Made by a program: the position numbers and the translations under genes. From positions 1 through 64,000 of the forward strand of contig CAVQOI010000007.1 in assembly GCA_963714425.1 (NCBI GenBank): a stretch of 64,000 nt of DNA. Direction: 5' to 3'. This document shows positions 48,669 through 56,339 of the stretch, piece after piece. Positions within the stretch are counted from its first letter, which is position 1. Each line of letters begins with the position of its first letter. Source of the DNA: DATCYX01 sp963714425 (GTDB lineage: Bacteria > Chloroflexota > Anaerolineae > Anaerolineales > UBA4823). The notes below the pieces were generated by a model. The model ran no database searches and was not told the origin of the DNA. It worked only from the letters and a program-made list of their open reading frames with translations.

Positions 48669-49808
48669 ATGCCCACCCACAAAAACAAAACCCCCAAGAA
48701 CAACCTTGAAGCCGAGCTTCCCGAGAAGATTGGCATCATTTACAGCGATGTGCGCCGCGAGTACTTCCCCACCGAGGCGCAGTACATCACCGAGAAAGAC
48801 GCCGAAGGGGATGCGCGCCTGATCGGCGGGTACGTGGCGGCAATGGGCAGCTACGTCCAGATGCATGCCGGCAATGCCGCCCTGCCCGAGTGGCTGCGCA
48901 AGAACAAGCCCGAGATGGTGATCAACCTGGTCGATTCGGTCAAAGGCACGGAGAGCCTGGCATCTGCCATCCCCGGCGTGCTGGAGCTGCTTGAGATCCC
49001 CTACACGGGCGCAGGCATGCTGGGCTTATCCCTGGATACCAACAAATTCCTGGTTAAAAAGCTGCTGCAACAGAACGGCGTCCCGGTGCCTTACTACCAG
49101 CTTTTCAACTCCTCGCAGGACCGCTTGGACCCCATGCTGCGCTTCCCGCTCATCTCCAAGCTGAACGCCATCCACGGCTCGGTGGAGATCACCCAAGATG
49201 CGGTCTCGGAAAACGAAAAGCACTTGCGCAAGCGCCTGAAAAGCCTGATCCGCACGTACAAGCAGCCTGTGCTGGTTGAAGAGTTCATCAGCGGGCGCGA
49301 GATTACCGCCATCGTGCTCAGAGACAAAAAGAAGCGCGTATACCTGGGGGAGAAGGTCTTCGCACATACCGACAGCAAGTACGTGTTCCTCACCTTCGAG
49401 GACCAGTGGCTGTCTGACTCCAGCGCAACCTTTCATTATACAAAGTATGAAGACCTGCTCTTAAATGAATACGTAAAGAAAGCCTTCGACGTGACCAAGA
49501 TGGCGGACTACGCCAAATTCGATATCCGCCTGGACCAGTCCGGACGGTACTTCTTCATCGATACCAATTGCAACCCTGCCCTGGGACCAAAAGAGCTGGA
49601 CGTTGCTATCTCCCTGATCCTGGATATCTACGGCGTCTCCTTTGAGGAGATCCTTAAGCGTCTCATCCTGAACAACTTCCGGAAAGCGCCTAACAAAGAG
49701 CGCTCGCCCCGCCCTCGAAAGCCAAAGGCTCCTGATGGAAACCATCACGGCCAGGAAAAGGCAATGGTCGAAGAAAAGAAGACCAAGCGCCGCGAGGCCG
49801 AGGGGTAA
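48669..49808 (+). CDS. ATP-grasp ligase, D-alanine-D-alanine ligase-like
   Basis: The 379-aa protein follows the Ddl pattern: N-terminal Rossmann part (K-I-G-I-I-Y-S-D), L-V-D-S-V-K-G-T near 95, Y-T-G-A-G-M-L-G near 117 and K-L-N-A-I-H-G-S-V-E-I near 170. E-E-F-I-S-G-R-E near 207 and the metal site F-I-D-T-N-C-N-P-A-L-G-P near 300 complete it. A basic low-complexity tail (about 345-379) is unusual. The residues are those of an amino-acid or dipeptide ligase, but the substrate is unknown. It precedes a cupin gene by 4 nt. Confidence 0.8.
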   Translation: MPTHKNKTPKNNLEAELPEKIGIIYSDVRREYFPTEAQYITEKDAEGDARLIGGYVAAMGSYVQMHAGNAALPEWLRKNKPEMVINLVDSVKGTESLASAIPGVLELLEIPYTGAGMLGLSLDTNKFLVKKLLQQNGVPVPYYQLFNSSQDRLDPMLRFPLISKLNAIHGSVEITQDAVSENEKHLRKRLKSLIRTYKQPVLVEEFISGREITAIVLRDKKKRVYLGEKVFAHTDSKYVFLTFEDQWLSDSSATFHYTKYEDLLLNEYVKKAFDVTKMADYAKFDIRLDQSGRYFFIDTNCNPALGPKELDVAISLILDIYGVSFEEILKRLILNNFRKAPNKERSPRPRKPKAPDGNHHGQEKAMVEEKKTKRREAEG

Positions 49809-49812
49809 AAAA

Positions 49813-50169
49813 ATGGACATCATTAATCTAACCCAAAAATTCAGCCTGATCGATGAAACCTGGAGTCCGCGCATCGCCGGGGAGCTCAACAACTCGTATG
49901 TGAAGCTGGCGAAGCTCAAGGGAGAGTTCGTCTGGCACCACCACGAGAAAGAGGACGAGCTGTTTCTGGTGATTAAGGGCAGACTGCGCATGAAGCTGCG
50001 CGACGGTGACCGATGGATCGGCGAGGGGGAATTCTTGATCGTACCGCGCGGCGTGGAGCACTGCCCGGTGGCAGAAGAGGAAGTGCACGTCGTACTGCTC
50101 GAGCCCAAATCCACTCTGAACACGGGTACCGTGGTCAATGAGCGCACCGTCGGCGATCGGTGGATTTGA
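49813..50169 (+). CDS. cupin-domain protein
   Basis: The start is the ATG at 49813, giving 118 aa. It is a single-domain cupin with metal-site motif H-H-H-E-K-E-D-E-L (about 42-50) and second motif P-R-G-V-E-H-C-P (about 77-84). This family of small cupins is often annotated as mannose-6-phosphate isomerase-like; the substrate is unknown. It lies in a tight group with the ATP-grasp gene upstream and overlaps the nucleotidyltransferase gene by 32 nt. Confidence 0.82.
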   Translation: MDIINLTQKFSLIDETWSPRIAGELNNSYVKLAKLKGEFVWHHHEKEDELFLVIKGRLRMKLRDGDRWIGEGEFLIVPRGVEHCPVAEEEVHVVLLEPKSTLNTGTVVNERTVGDRWI

Positions 50170-50494
50170 AGCCGAGGTGGCTGCGTGGGCCGCCAGCCGG
50201 GAGGACCTTCACGCTGTCTACTTGGTGGGTTCGCACGCCCGCGGCCAGGCGACTCCCGATTCGGATGTTGACCTTGTGTTGCTGACCGACCAGCCGCAAA
50301 TCTATCTGCAGGACACCGCCTGGGTGAGGCACTTTGGCAAACCAATCGGGCAGCAAGTGGAGGACTACGGCAGGCTCACCGCCCTGCGAGTGTGGTATGC
50401 TGGCGGCTTAGAGGTTGAATTCGGCCTGACCACGCCGGACTGGATCGGCGAGCCGCTAGATCGTGGCACGGCACAGGTGATCGTCGGGGGATGA
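50138..50494 (+). CDS. nucleotidyltransferase-domain protein, probably frameshifted near its end
   Basis: The 118-aa frame has the minimal nucleotidyltransferase motif G-S-H-A-R-G-Q-A-T-P-D-S-D-V-D-L (about 31-46) and a later E-V-E-F-G-L-T-T-P-D-W. It stops at 50494 right where the family normally continues with a G-M-K-I-I-Y-D-type tail. The adjacent frame from an overlapping ATG at 50491 reads MKVIYDRLAPRGW, so one base change would restore the tail to about 50544. It may be a single-base indel in the genome or the assembly. Confidence 0.7.
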   Translation: MSAPSAIGGFEAEVAAWAASREDLHAVYLVGSHARGQATPDSDVDLVLLTDQPQIYLQDTAWVRHFGKPIGQQVEDYGRLTALRVWYAGGLEVEFGLTTPDWIGEPLDRGTAQVIVGG

Positions 50495-50600
50495 AGGTCA
50501 TCTATGACAGGCTTGCGCCAAGAGGGTGGATAACAGTCGCGTGACGCCTCCAGCCAGACGATGACTTACGATCCCGCACTGGCCTGGCTAGGAATTAAAC

Positions 50601-51081
50601 CTAAAACGCCGGTAACGCAGGCTTTAGCACCATCAGCACCACAGCCGCCACGGGGGTAAGCGTGGCGAACAAGCCCCACAGATCCCAAGCCCTCGAGAGG
50701 GCATGGTACTGCTCCCAATCGAGCTGCCCATCCTCGGCACCCGCCAGAGCCAGTGCTGCAAGCCTGGCTTGCAGTGGCGCGACGCGAGAACGAGAATGCA
50801 AAACCAGACAGGCTGAAGAGCACGATTGACCAGAGAATCCAGCCTGTGCCCAAGATGGGGATGCTACCGTGGATAGCGGCGGCGAAACCGCCCAGGGTGA
50901 TGACGATCACGCCGGGAATGGTAAACCAGCGGTCGCTACGGATGATTCCTTGCAAAGTGTTCGCCATCATCCGGGGGTCGCGCGTTCGGTCGGCATGCGC
51001 TTTCCAGAAAAGCCCGGTGATGATGTTGCCCAAAAATAAGATTACAGCCGAAACGTGGATTAGCTTGAAGATAAGATACAT
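50601..51081 (-). pseudogene. DUF2269-like membrane protein with a frameshift
   Basis: From ATG 51081 the frame gives three hydrophobic helices with L-I-H-V-S-A-V-I-L-F-L-G-N near the start. After F-A-F-S-F-S-R (near 50785) it turns into Gly/Ala/Cys-rich nonsense. In another frame the expected continuation appears: R-V-A-P-L-Q-A-R-L-A-A-L-A, then a final membrane helix ending K-P-A-L-P-A-F at 50603. A single-base indel around 50780-50790 explains this. The fault is either in the gene or in the sequence. Confidence 0.72.
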
Positions 51082-51174
51082 CGCAAGATACCTCTAATTG
51101 TTCAGGATGCATGCGCACCAACGTGCACACAAATACGATTATTCATCGAAGATAGGTTGACAGCAAATTGCAGG

Positions 51175-51732
51175 TCAGTTCTGTGGCACCTGCTGGTTCC
51201 TAAGCCGCTCGATGACACTCTCCAACCACTCCAGGGTGGCTTGCGTGGAGCGAAGGCCATTCTCCAGGGTGAGCAGCCAAAAGAAGGTTTCTCGCGGCGA
51301 GCCAACCATCTCAACATAGTCCGTAATCTGCATGGGAATGTGATCGTAAACCGCCAGAATTGCGCGGTATTGGGCGGCGGCACGCTCGAACATCTCCAGC
51401 ACTTCCTCGTCCGAAAGCTGTCCCGCGAAGAACACCTGGATCAGCTCGGCGTTGCGGTGGTCATGAGGAGGCAGGGGCATGACCAACCACTGGCGCAGCT
51501 CTTCCTGCCCTGCATGCGTGATGGAATAGACCTTCTTGTTCGGGCGGTCCTCCTGGGGGACCAGCTCCACCGTCGCCAGACCGTCTTTGGTCAGCTCGGA
51601 CAGGGTGCGGTAGATCTGCGCCTGGTCGGCGGGCCAGAAATGGCGCACTGAATTGTCGAAGTAGGCTTTCAGGTCGTAGCCAGTTGAAGCCTGGTAGTTG
51701 AGAAACCCGAGGATGGCATGTTTCAGGGACAT
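51175..51732 (-). CDS. PadR family transcriptional regulator
   Basis: The second start codon (ATG 51732) is best placed after AAGGAAG and gives 185 aa. It has an N-terminal winged helix (S-L-K-H-A-I-L-G-F-L, T-G-Y-D-L-K, Q-I-Y-R-T-L-S-E-L-T-K-D-G-L) and a C-terminal Vir_act_alpha_C-like dimerisation domain. An exact 18-bp palindrome lies 27 nt upstream. PadR proteins usually repress detoxification or efflux genes. The neighbour downstream is the frameshifted DUF2269 gene. Confidence 0.88.
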   Translation of the reverse strand: MSLKHAILGFLNYQASTGYDLKAYFDNSVRHFWPADQAQIYRTLSELTKDGLATVELVPQEDRPNKKVYSITHAGQEELRQWLVMPLPPHDHRNAELIQVFFAGQLSDEEVLEMFERAAAQYRAILAVYDHIPMQITDYVEMVGSPRETFFWLLTLENGLRSTQATLEWLESVIERLRNQQVPQN

Positions 51733-51758
51733 CACACTTCCTTATGGGACGAACAATA

Positions 51759-51776
51759 TATAAGATATATCTTATA
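51759..51776 (-). promoter_or_regulatory. exact 18-bp palindrome, PadR operator candidate
   Basis: TATAAGATATATCTTATA is its own reverse complement and sits 27 nt before the padR start, within an AT-rich promoter zone. Confidence 0.6.
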
Positions 51777-51862
51777 AAAGATTGATCTTATTATATCTGA
51801 GTGTACTCGTCTGTCAAGAGGGAATATTGACAACAGGCAGGAACGTGATACCATTCAGTTAG

Positions 51863-51886
51863 TTAGTTAGTTAGAGAACTAACTAA
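51863..51886 (+). promoter_or_regulatory. MarR operator candidate with GTTA reiterations
   Basis: TTAGTTAGTT (51863-51872) and AACTAACTAA (51877-51886) pair perfectly around AGAG. The left arm is extended by further AGTT repeats from 51857. It lies just before the MarR gene. Confidence 0.6.
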
Positions 51887-51902
51887 TTATTGCGTGATTG
51901 CT

Positions 51903-52349
51903 ATGCACCTGAATAAACCCCTCAGCCAACTGGTCGCCCTCCTGACCCGCCAGACCTACGACATGCAGAGCCTTTCGCTCAAGGTCGCTGGTTTCGCAGA
52001 CGTCTCTCTACGGCAGATTGCCTACCTGGAGGAGATCGCCCGGCGCCAGAACCCCACACCCACAGAGCTGGCACAGGCGTTTAACCTCAGCAAGCCAACC
52101 ATCTCGACCGCCCTCGACAGGCTGAAGGACGCAGGGTACATCCGCAAGGTGCGCTCAGATGAAGACCGGCGCTCCTACCACCTACACCTGACAGAAAAGG
52201 GAGAGAAATTTACTCAAGCGCACGATGAAGTCCACCGCCGCCTGGCTGATTTGCTCACTACGGGCCTTGAGGAGCACGAGATCGAGCAGCTCGCCCGGTT
52301 AGCGGAGAAGATCAGCTTACACCTGAGCCATCCGTCCGATTTTGGATAA
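51903..52349 (+). CDS. MarR family transcriptional regulator
   Basis: ATG at 51903 (or GTG at 51894) gives about 148 aa. Winged-helix pattern: P-T-E-L-A-Q-A-F-N-L-S-K-P-T-I-S-T-A-L-D-R near 58-78, then wing R-K-V-R-S-D-E-D-R-R-S-Y with D-R-R. The inverted repeat just upstream is a likely autoregulatory site. The methyltransferase gene begins 24 nt after its stop and is probably its target. Confidence 0.88.
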   Translation: MHLNKPLSQLVALLTRQTYDMQSLSLKVAGFADVSLRQIAYLEEIARRQNPTPTELAQAFNLSKPTISTALDRLKDAGYIRKVRSDEDRRSYHLHLTEKGEKFTQAHDEVHRRLADLLTTGLEEHEIEQLARLAEKISLHLSHPSDFG

Positions 52350-52373
52350 GACCTCGAGGACCCAGAAACCAAA

Positions 52374-52955
52374 ATGATCCTGCGCAAATTTTTCTTTGTC
52401 GATGAGCGCGTCTGCCCCTGGTGGCTGGCACCGACGTTCGATAATCCCCTACGCCCCTTGATCCAGAATGCATATAAAATACTCGAAGGGTTGGTACGGC
52501 GAGGGGATACTGTTGCAGATATCGGCTGCGGCATGGGGTATTTCACCATCCCGATGGCACGCATAGTCGGCCCGCAAGGGCAGGTCCTCGCCATCGATCT
52601 ACAGGAGAAAATGCTTCAAGGTGTGCGCCGCCGCGCTCTAAAGGCAGGGATATTGAAGCGGATCTCGCTGCAGCAAGCACAATCCACGAATCTGGGTCTC
52701 GGGGAGCATCTGGATTTTGCCCTGGCTTTTTGGATGGTGCACGAGGTCCCTGACCAGCCGGCCTTCCTGGACGAAGTGCGCTCAGCCCTCAAGCCTGGAG
52801 CAAAGCTGCTGGTTGTTGAGCCGTTGATCCACGTTTCCGCTGCTGCTTTTCAAAGCACGCTTGAGGTTGCCGAGGCGCTGGGTTTTAAGTTTGAAGAGCA
52901 CAGGAAAGTCAACCTGAGCCGGGCGATGCTATTGCGCGCCCCTGAAACTGAATAG
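52374..52955 (+). CDS. class I SAM-dependent methyltransferase
   Basis: The 193-aa protein has SAM motif I V-A-D-I-G-C-G-M-G-Y-F (about 48-58), acidic motif V-L-A-I-D-L near 73 and a post-I H-E-V-P-D-Q near 122. It belongs to the UbiE/Methyltransf_25-like group. The substrate is unknown. Control by the adjacent MarR regulator suggests a role in resistance or detoxification, which is an inference. Confidence 0.85.
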   Translation: MILRKFFFVDERVCPWWLAPTFDNPLRPLIQNAYKILEGLVRRGDTVADIGCGMGYFTIPMARIVGPQGQVLAIDLQEKMLQGVRRRALKAGILKRISLQQAQSTNLGLGEHLDFALAFWMVHEVPDQPAFLDEVRSALKPGAKLLVVEPLIHVSAAAFQSTLEVAEALGFKFEEHRKVNLSRAMLLRAPETE

Positions 52956-53037
52956 AAGTTATCAATCGTGAAAAGCATAGTGGCGTTATATAATCAAAAC
53001 CGGAGTTACCTTCCTTGTTGAAAGGAGCAACCAGCGC

Positions 53038-53457
53038 ATGCTGTACGATGCCTCAACCCCCTATGGCGCACGCGTGGAGCGACGCTTGCGCGGTGAAGAC
53101 GTCATCTGGCTGACCACAACCGGCCGCGATGGCACGCCCCAACCAAACCCAGTATGGTTCTTATGGGATGGCGAGTCGATCTTGATCTATTCCCAGCCGG
53201 AAGCCTACAAGGTGCGCAACATCCGCCACAATGCACGCGTAGCGCTGCACTTCGACGCCGGCGAGAGCGGCGAGGACGTGGTTGTGTTCACCGGCAGCGC
53301 AGAGCTGGACGAGAGCCTGCCGCAGGCGCACCAAAACCACGCTTATCTAGAAAAATACATCCAGGGGATCGCCGATATCGAGATGACCCCTGAGAGCATG
53401 GGTTCACAATACAGCATGCCCATCCGGGTGGTGCCCGACAAAGTGCGGGGGTTTTAG
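53038..53457 (+). CDS. F420-type pyridoxamine 5'-phosphate oxidase family protein (TIGR03667-like)
   Basis: The 139-aa split-barrel protein has V-I-W-L-T-T-T-G-R-D-G-T-P-Q-P-N-P-V-W-F near 23-42 and R-N-I-R-H-N-A-R-V-A-L-H-F near 62. These match the Rv3369-like class of FMN/F420-binding proteins. The reaction is unknown. It is preceded by GAAAGGAG about 9 nt upstream and followed 2 nt later by an osmC gene. Confidence 0.82.
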   Translation: MLYDASTPYGARVERRLRGEDVIWLTTTGRDGTPQPNPVWFLWDGESILIYSQPEAYKVRNIRHNARVALHFDAGESGEDVVVFTGSAELDESLPQAHQNHAYLEKYIQGIADIEMTPESMGSQYSMPIRVVPDKVRGF

Positions 53458-53459
53458 TC

Positions 53460-53864
53460 ATGCCAATTGAAACTGTTCGCGCGGATTGGGTTGAAGAGCA
53501 GGTGTTTTTATTGCGGGATCACTTCGGCTACCCGGTGGTGATGACCCACCCTATGGGGGTGAGCGGGGCAGACCTGCTGCCGATGAGCCTGATCGGATGC
53601 TCCGCATGGGACGTGGTCGCCATCCTGCGCAAGCAGCGGCAGAACGTGACCCACCTGGAGGTGACGGCTGAAAGCGAACGCGACGACGACCCGCCGTGGC
53701 GCTTCCGTAAAATCCGGATCCTGTACAGGATTACCGGAAGCGGCTTGGAGCCCGAGCGGGTGCAGCGCGCCATAGACCTCGCCGAGCAGAAATACTGCGG
53801 CGTGTACGCCACACTGCGCGAGGCTGTTGAAATTTCCAGCCAGTTCGAGATTATTGAGGGGTAG
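53460..53864 (+). CDS. OsmC family protein
   Basis: The 134-aa protein has the OsmC peroxiredoxin-like pattern with both conserved cysteines: S-L-I-G-C-S-A-W-D near 43 and A-E-Q-K-Y-C-G-V near 107. Family members reduce organic hydroperoxides or persulfides. Its close pairing with the F420-type split-barrel gene (2-nt gap) suggests one operon. Confidence 0.85.
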   Translation: MPIETVRADWVEEQVFLLRDHFGYPVVMTHPMGVSGADLLPMSLIGCSAWDVVAILRKQRQNVTHLEVTAESERDDDPPWRFRKIRILYRITGSGLEPERVQRAIDLAEQKYCGVYATLREAVEISSQFEIIEG

Positions 53865-53874
53865 CAGCTGCCGA

Positions 53875-54207
53875 TTAGATAGAATCGGTCTTGGCTGCCA
53901 TGATGAAATCGTTTTGGTGCAGGCCTTTGATTTTGTGGGTCCACCAGGAGACTGTCACCTTGCCCCACTCGGTGAGCAACGCCGGGTGGTGATCCTCGGC
54001 CTCGGCTAACTCACCCACTTGATTGGTAAAATCCAGCGCCTGGGCAAAGTTTTTGAGCTTAAACACGCGCTGCAAACGCAGGATACCATCCACGTCAAGA
54101 ACCTGCCAATCTGGTACATCGGGATGCAACCGGGCAATCTGCTCTGCTGTTAGCGGGGGCTCCCCGCCGCGACAGGGAACGCATTTCATCTCTTTCAGTT
54201 CTGACAT
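53875..54207 (-). CDS. pterin-4a-carbinolamine dehydratase
   Basis: ATG at 54207 has GGAGAG upstream and gives 110 aa, the normal length for PCD/DCoH enzymes. It has the catalytic motif E-D-H-H-P (about 70-74) and the later T-V-S-W-W-T-H. It dehydrates 4a-hydroxytetrahydrobiopterin, or acts in molybdopterin or folate repair. It is convergent with osmC, 10 nt between the stops. Confidence 0.9.
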   Translation of the reverse strand: MSELKEMKCVPCRGGEPPLTAEQIARLHPDVPDWQVLDVDGILRLQRVFKLKNFAQALDFTNQVGELAEAEDHHPALLTEWGKVTVSWWTHKIKGLHQNDFIMAAKTDSI

Positions 54208-54280
54208 TTGTTTACTCTCCACCGATAAGAATTTAGCTTAGAGCGCCGCAATTAGTATTATTACAGTGCGCTATGTTTTT

Positions 54281-54329
54281 CCCCCACCCCCGCCCCTCTC
54301 CCCCTTCCCAATGGGCAGGGGGGATGGGA
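54281..54329. repeat. C/G arm of a degenerate compound hairpin (copy 6)
   Basis: CCCCCACCCCCGCCCCT, then CCCCCTTCCC-AAT-GGGCAGGGGGG and ATGGGAG. It matches the first module of the compound elements. The usual second stem is not next to it (only a poor CACCCC/GGGGCGTG dyad), though a clean stem is found 330 nt away at 54657. Confidence 0.55.
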
Positions 54330-54380
54330 GAGCTTGAGCAAAAACACCCCGGATGACTTCACTGGGGGGCGTGAATAATC

Positions 54381-54611
54381 TCATTTATCGCTATCCGCCA
54401 GCTGCGCTACCTGGCGCAACAGCCCAAATACCAGCAGACCCAGCTTAATGCCCTCGCCGGTGCCCATGTGCATCTCGCCGTCCTCGCGCTCGGCGCGCTG
54501 CACGAGCAGGTAAGCAGCACCAACGCCGACCAGGGCGCCCAGGACAGCGCCTGCCAGCAGCGTGCGGGTTTTCCACTCGCCGCCAACCGTTCCATTGTTA
54601 TCGTCTGCCAT
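54381..54611 (-). CDS. small membrane-anchored hypothetical protein
   Basis: The 76-aa protein has one Gly/Ala-rich helix (about 17-38, L-L-A-G-A-V-L-G-A-L-V-G-V-G-A-A-Y-L-L), a charged linker and a second weak hydrophobic segment. The layout is like YtxH/DUF883-type small proteins. GGAGGG lies 7 nt upstream of the ATG. It is in the same direction as the membrane protein and prmA upstream. Function is unknown. Confidence 0.6.
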   Translation of the reverse strand: MADDNNGTVGGEWKTRTLLAGAVLGALVGVGAAYLLVQRAEREDGEMHMGTGEGIKLGLLVFGLLRQVAQLADSDK

Positions 54612-54656
54612 CTTCCCTCCTTAACTCATAGATGAGTTACACAGTTCAGGGGAAAT

Positions 54657-54695
54657 GGGTATGTTTGGGCGTGCTCCGCACGCCCAAACATACCC
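54657..54695. repeat. perfect 17-bp hairpin
   Basis: Arms 54657-54673 and 54679-54695 pair exactly around CTCCG. The interior GGGCGTG resembles the second stem of compound elements 3 and 4. It lies just downstream of the membrane protein gene (minus strand) and could end that transcript. Confidence 0.6.
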
Positions 54696-54729
54696 GGCTT
54701 CTCCATCAAACGCATAAAGCATGTCATTA

Positions 54730-55158
54730 TTATTTCCGTCGCAGCGCTCGCAGCCCGGCAAGCAGGCTCTGCACCCGCAGGGCTGGCTCGACGACCCCAT
54801 CTGCGGCCTTCTTCACTCGAGATTCAACCAGGACAAAAAAATCCTGTACCTTATGCGCATACCCTGGCAGCACTCCGATCAGGTAGATGATCCCATAAGC
54901 AAAAGCAGCCGTCAGTAAGGTGAAGAGCAAAGTGACGAACAACATGGGCAGGATCAGCCAGATGGTGGAGATACTCGCCCAGCGGTCAACTGCGCCACGG
55001 CCCGTCGCCCCAGCGTAAATTACCCCGGCAGCAGCGAGGAGTACCAGCAGCACGCCGACTGCCAGGGGCACGCTGATCTGCCACAGCACCTCCTGGCGGT
55101 GCTTGCGTTGGGTGACGGGGTTCGGTTTCAGGATCGGGGGGCGGTAGGGCTCGCTCAT
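54730..55158 (-). CDS. hypothetical membrane protein
   Basis: ATG at 55158 lies 8 nt after the prmA stop and gives 142 aa. There are two hydrophobic helices (about 27-50 and 65-98) and a basic C-terminus (L-R-A-L-R-R-K). No family is recognised. Tight linkage to prmA suggests cotranscription with the heat-shock/prmA cluster. Confidence 0.6.
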   Translation of the reverse strand: MSEPYRPPILKPNPVTQRKHRQEVLWQISVPLAVGVLLVLLAAAGVIYAGATGRGAVDRWASISTIWLILPMLFVTLLFTLLTAAFAYGIIYLIGVLPGYAHKVQDFFVLVESRVKKAADGVVEPALRVQSLLAGLRALRRK

Positions 55159-55165
55159 GGATATA

Positions 55166-56134
55166 TTATACACTTCCCGCTGCCAGGGCGACCCAGTCGC
55201 CCGATTGGATGCGCCTCAGCAGACGCAAGCCATGCCGGGTGAGTGCCCCTTCGACGTCGCCTGACTGTTCGTCCAGGATGCCCGAGAGCACCAGCACCCC
55301 CCCGGGATCGACCAGCTCAGCCAGGCCCTCTTCCAGCAGGTTGATGAGGACCACCGCCAGGATATTGGAAAGCACCAGCGGCGCAGCGTGTAGGCCGAAA
55401 TCGCCGCGACGCACTTCCTCCAGCGAGCCCAAACCAGCTTGCAGGCGCTGGCTCACACCATTCAGCTCGGCGTTGATGCGAGTCGCCCGGACCAACTCGG
55501 CATCAATGTCCACCGCCAGGGCAGCCTGCGCCCCTAGCTTGAGGGCAGCCACGGCGAGAATGCCAGAGCCGCAGCCAATATCGATGACAGACAACGGGGG
55601 AGCGGAGATCCATGAAGACAAACGCTCATCCTCAGTGGATCGATGACCGCCGTAGAGGGCATCCATGAGCTCCAGGCACAGCTGGGTTGTGGGGTGCGTT
55701 CCGGTGCCGAAGGCCATACCGGGATCCATGCGGATGGCGGTGCGAGAGGGGTCGGGCGACTCAAGCCAGGCCGGGACGACCACCAACCGCTCGCCGATGA
55801 GGATGGGCTGGTAATGCTCTTTCCAGGCTTGTGACCAGTCCTGTTCTTGCACACTGCGGAAGCGAGGGGGCGGCAGGGGGCGGATGCGTCCCAGGAACCA
55901 AAGCGCTTCCTCGACCTGGCGGCGCGTCTCTTCCAGATGCTCATCCGCAGGTAAATAGCCGCATACACGCAGCGGGCCTACGGGATGGCCCTGGCTGTCG
56001 TCGGCACCGGCGGTGACTGCGGTGGATTCAATGACGACGCCACCCGAGACGTAGCGCCCCAGCACCTCAGCCACTGCCTCGGCCAGCTCGCCATCGACGA
56101 GCAACTCTACTTCTAACCAGGCAGCATCACTCAT
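55166..56134 (-). CDS. prmA: ribosomal protein L11 methyltransferase
   Basis: The 322-aa enzyme has the substrate-recognition N-terminal domain (E-Q-D-W-S-Q-A-W-K-E-H-Y near 98), M-D-P-G-M-A-F-G-T-G-T-H-P-T-T near 137 and SAM motif I V-I-D-I-G-C-G-S-G-I-L-A-V near 186. A conserved V-L-S-N-I-L-A-V near 256 completes the PrmA signature. It trimethylates L11. An extra segment of about 12 residues before motif I (about 168-180) is longer than usual. It follows dnaJ across compound element 7. Confidence 0.92.
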   Translation of the reverse strand: MSDAAWLEVELLVDGELAEAVAEVLGRYVSGGVVIESTAVTAGADDSQGHPVGPLRVCGYLPADEHLEETRRQVEEALWFLGRIRPLPPPRFRSVQEQDWSQAWKEHYQPILIGERLVVVPAWLESPDPSRTAIRMDPGMAFGTGTHPTTQLCLELMDALYGGHRSTEDERLSSWISAPPLSVIDIGCGSGILAVAALKLGAQAALAVDIDAELVRATRINAELNGVSQRLQAGLGSLEEVRRGDFGLHAAPLVLSNILAVVLINLLEEGLAELVDPGGVLVLSGILDEQSGDVEGALTRHGLRLLRRIQSGDWVALAAGSV

Positions 56135-56189
56135 AGGAATAATCTTGACTCGTATCGAAAACCATCTTTGGTTCGTGTCTCTTGTCTGT

Positions 56190-56314
56190 GCCCATCCCCC
56201 CTACCCGCCTTCCCCTCCTGCTTCGCTCGCTCGCAGGCGCTTCGCGGGGGAAGGGGGAAGACTCCAGAAATGGGGAAATGCGGGCGCAAAGCGCCCGCAT
56301 TTCCCCATTTCTGG
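56190..56314. repeat. compound hairpin element copy 7
   Basis: GCCCATCCCCCCTACCC and CCTTCCCC are followed by the same 30-nt insert as copy 4, a G-run, a short linker and a perfect 24-bp stem (56264-56287 with 56291-56314, loop AAA) beginning CCAGAAATGGGG. It lies between dnaJ and prmA, both on the minus strand. Confidence 0.8.
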
Positions 56315-56339
56315 TCTTTCGTCCTGACATGAGTATTAT

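Noticed and set aside
49461..50345. 294-codon minus-strand frame over the ATP-grasp and cupin genes
   Set aside because: Antisense to two well-supported genes; low-complexity start and no motif.
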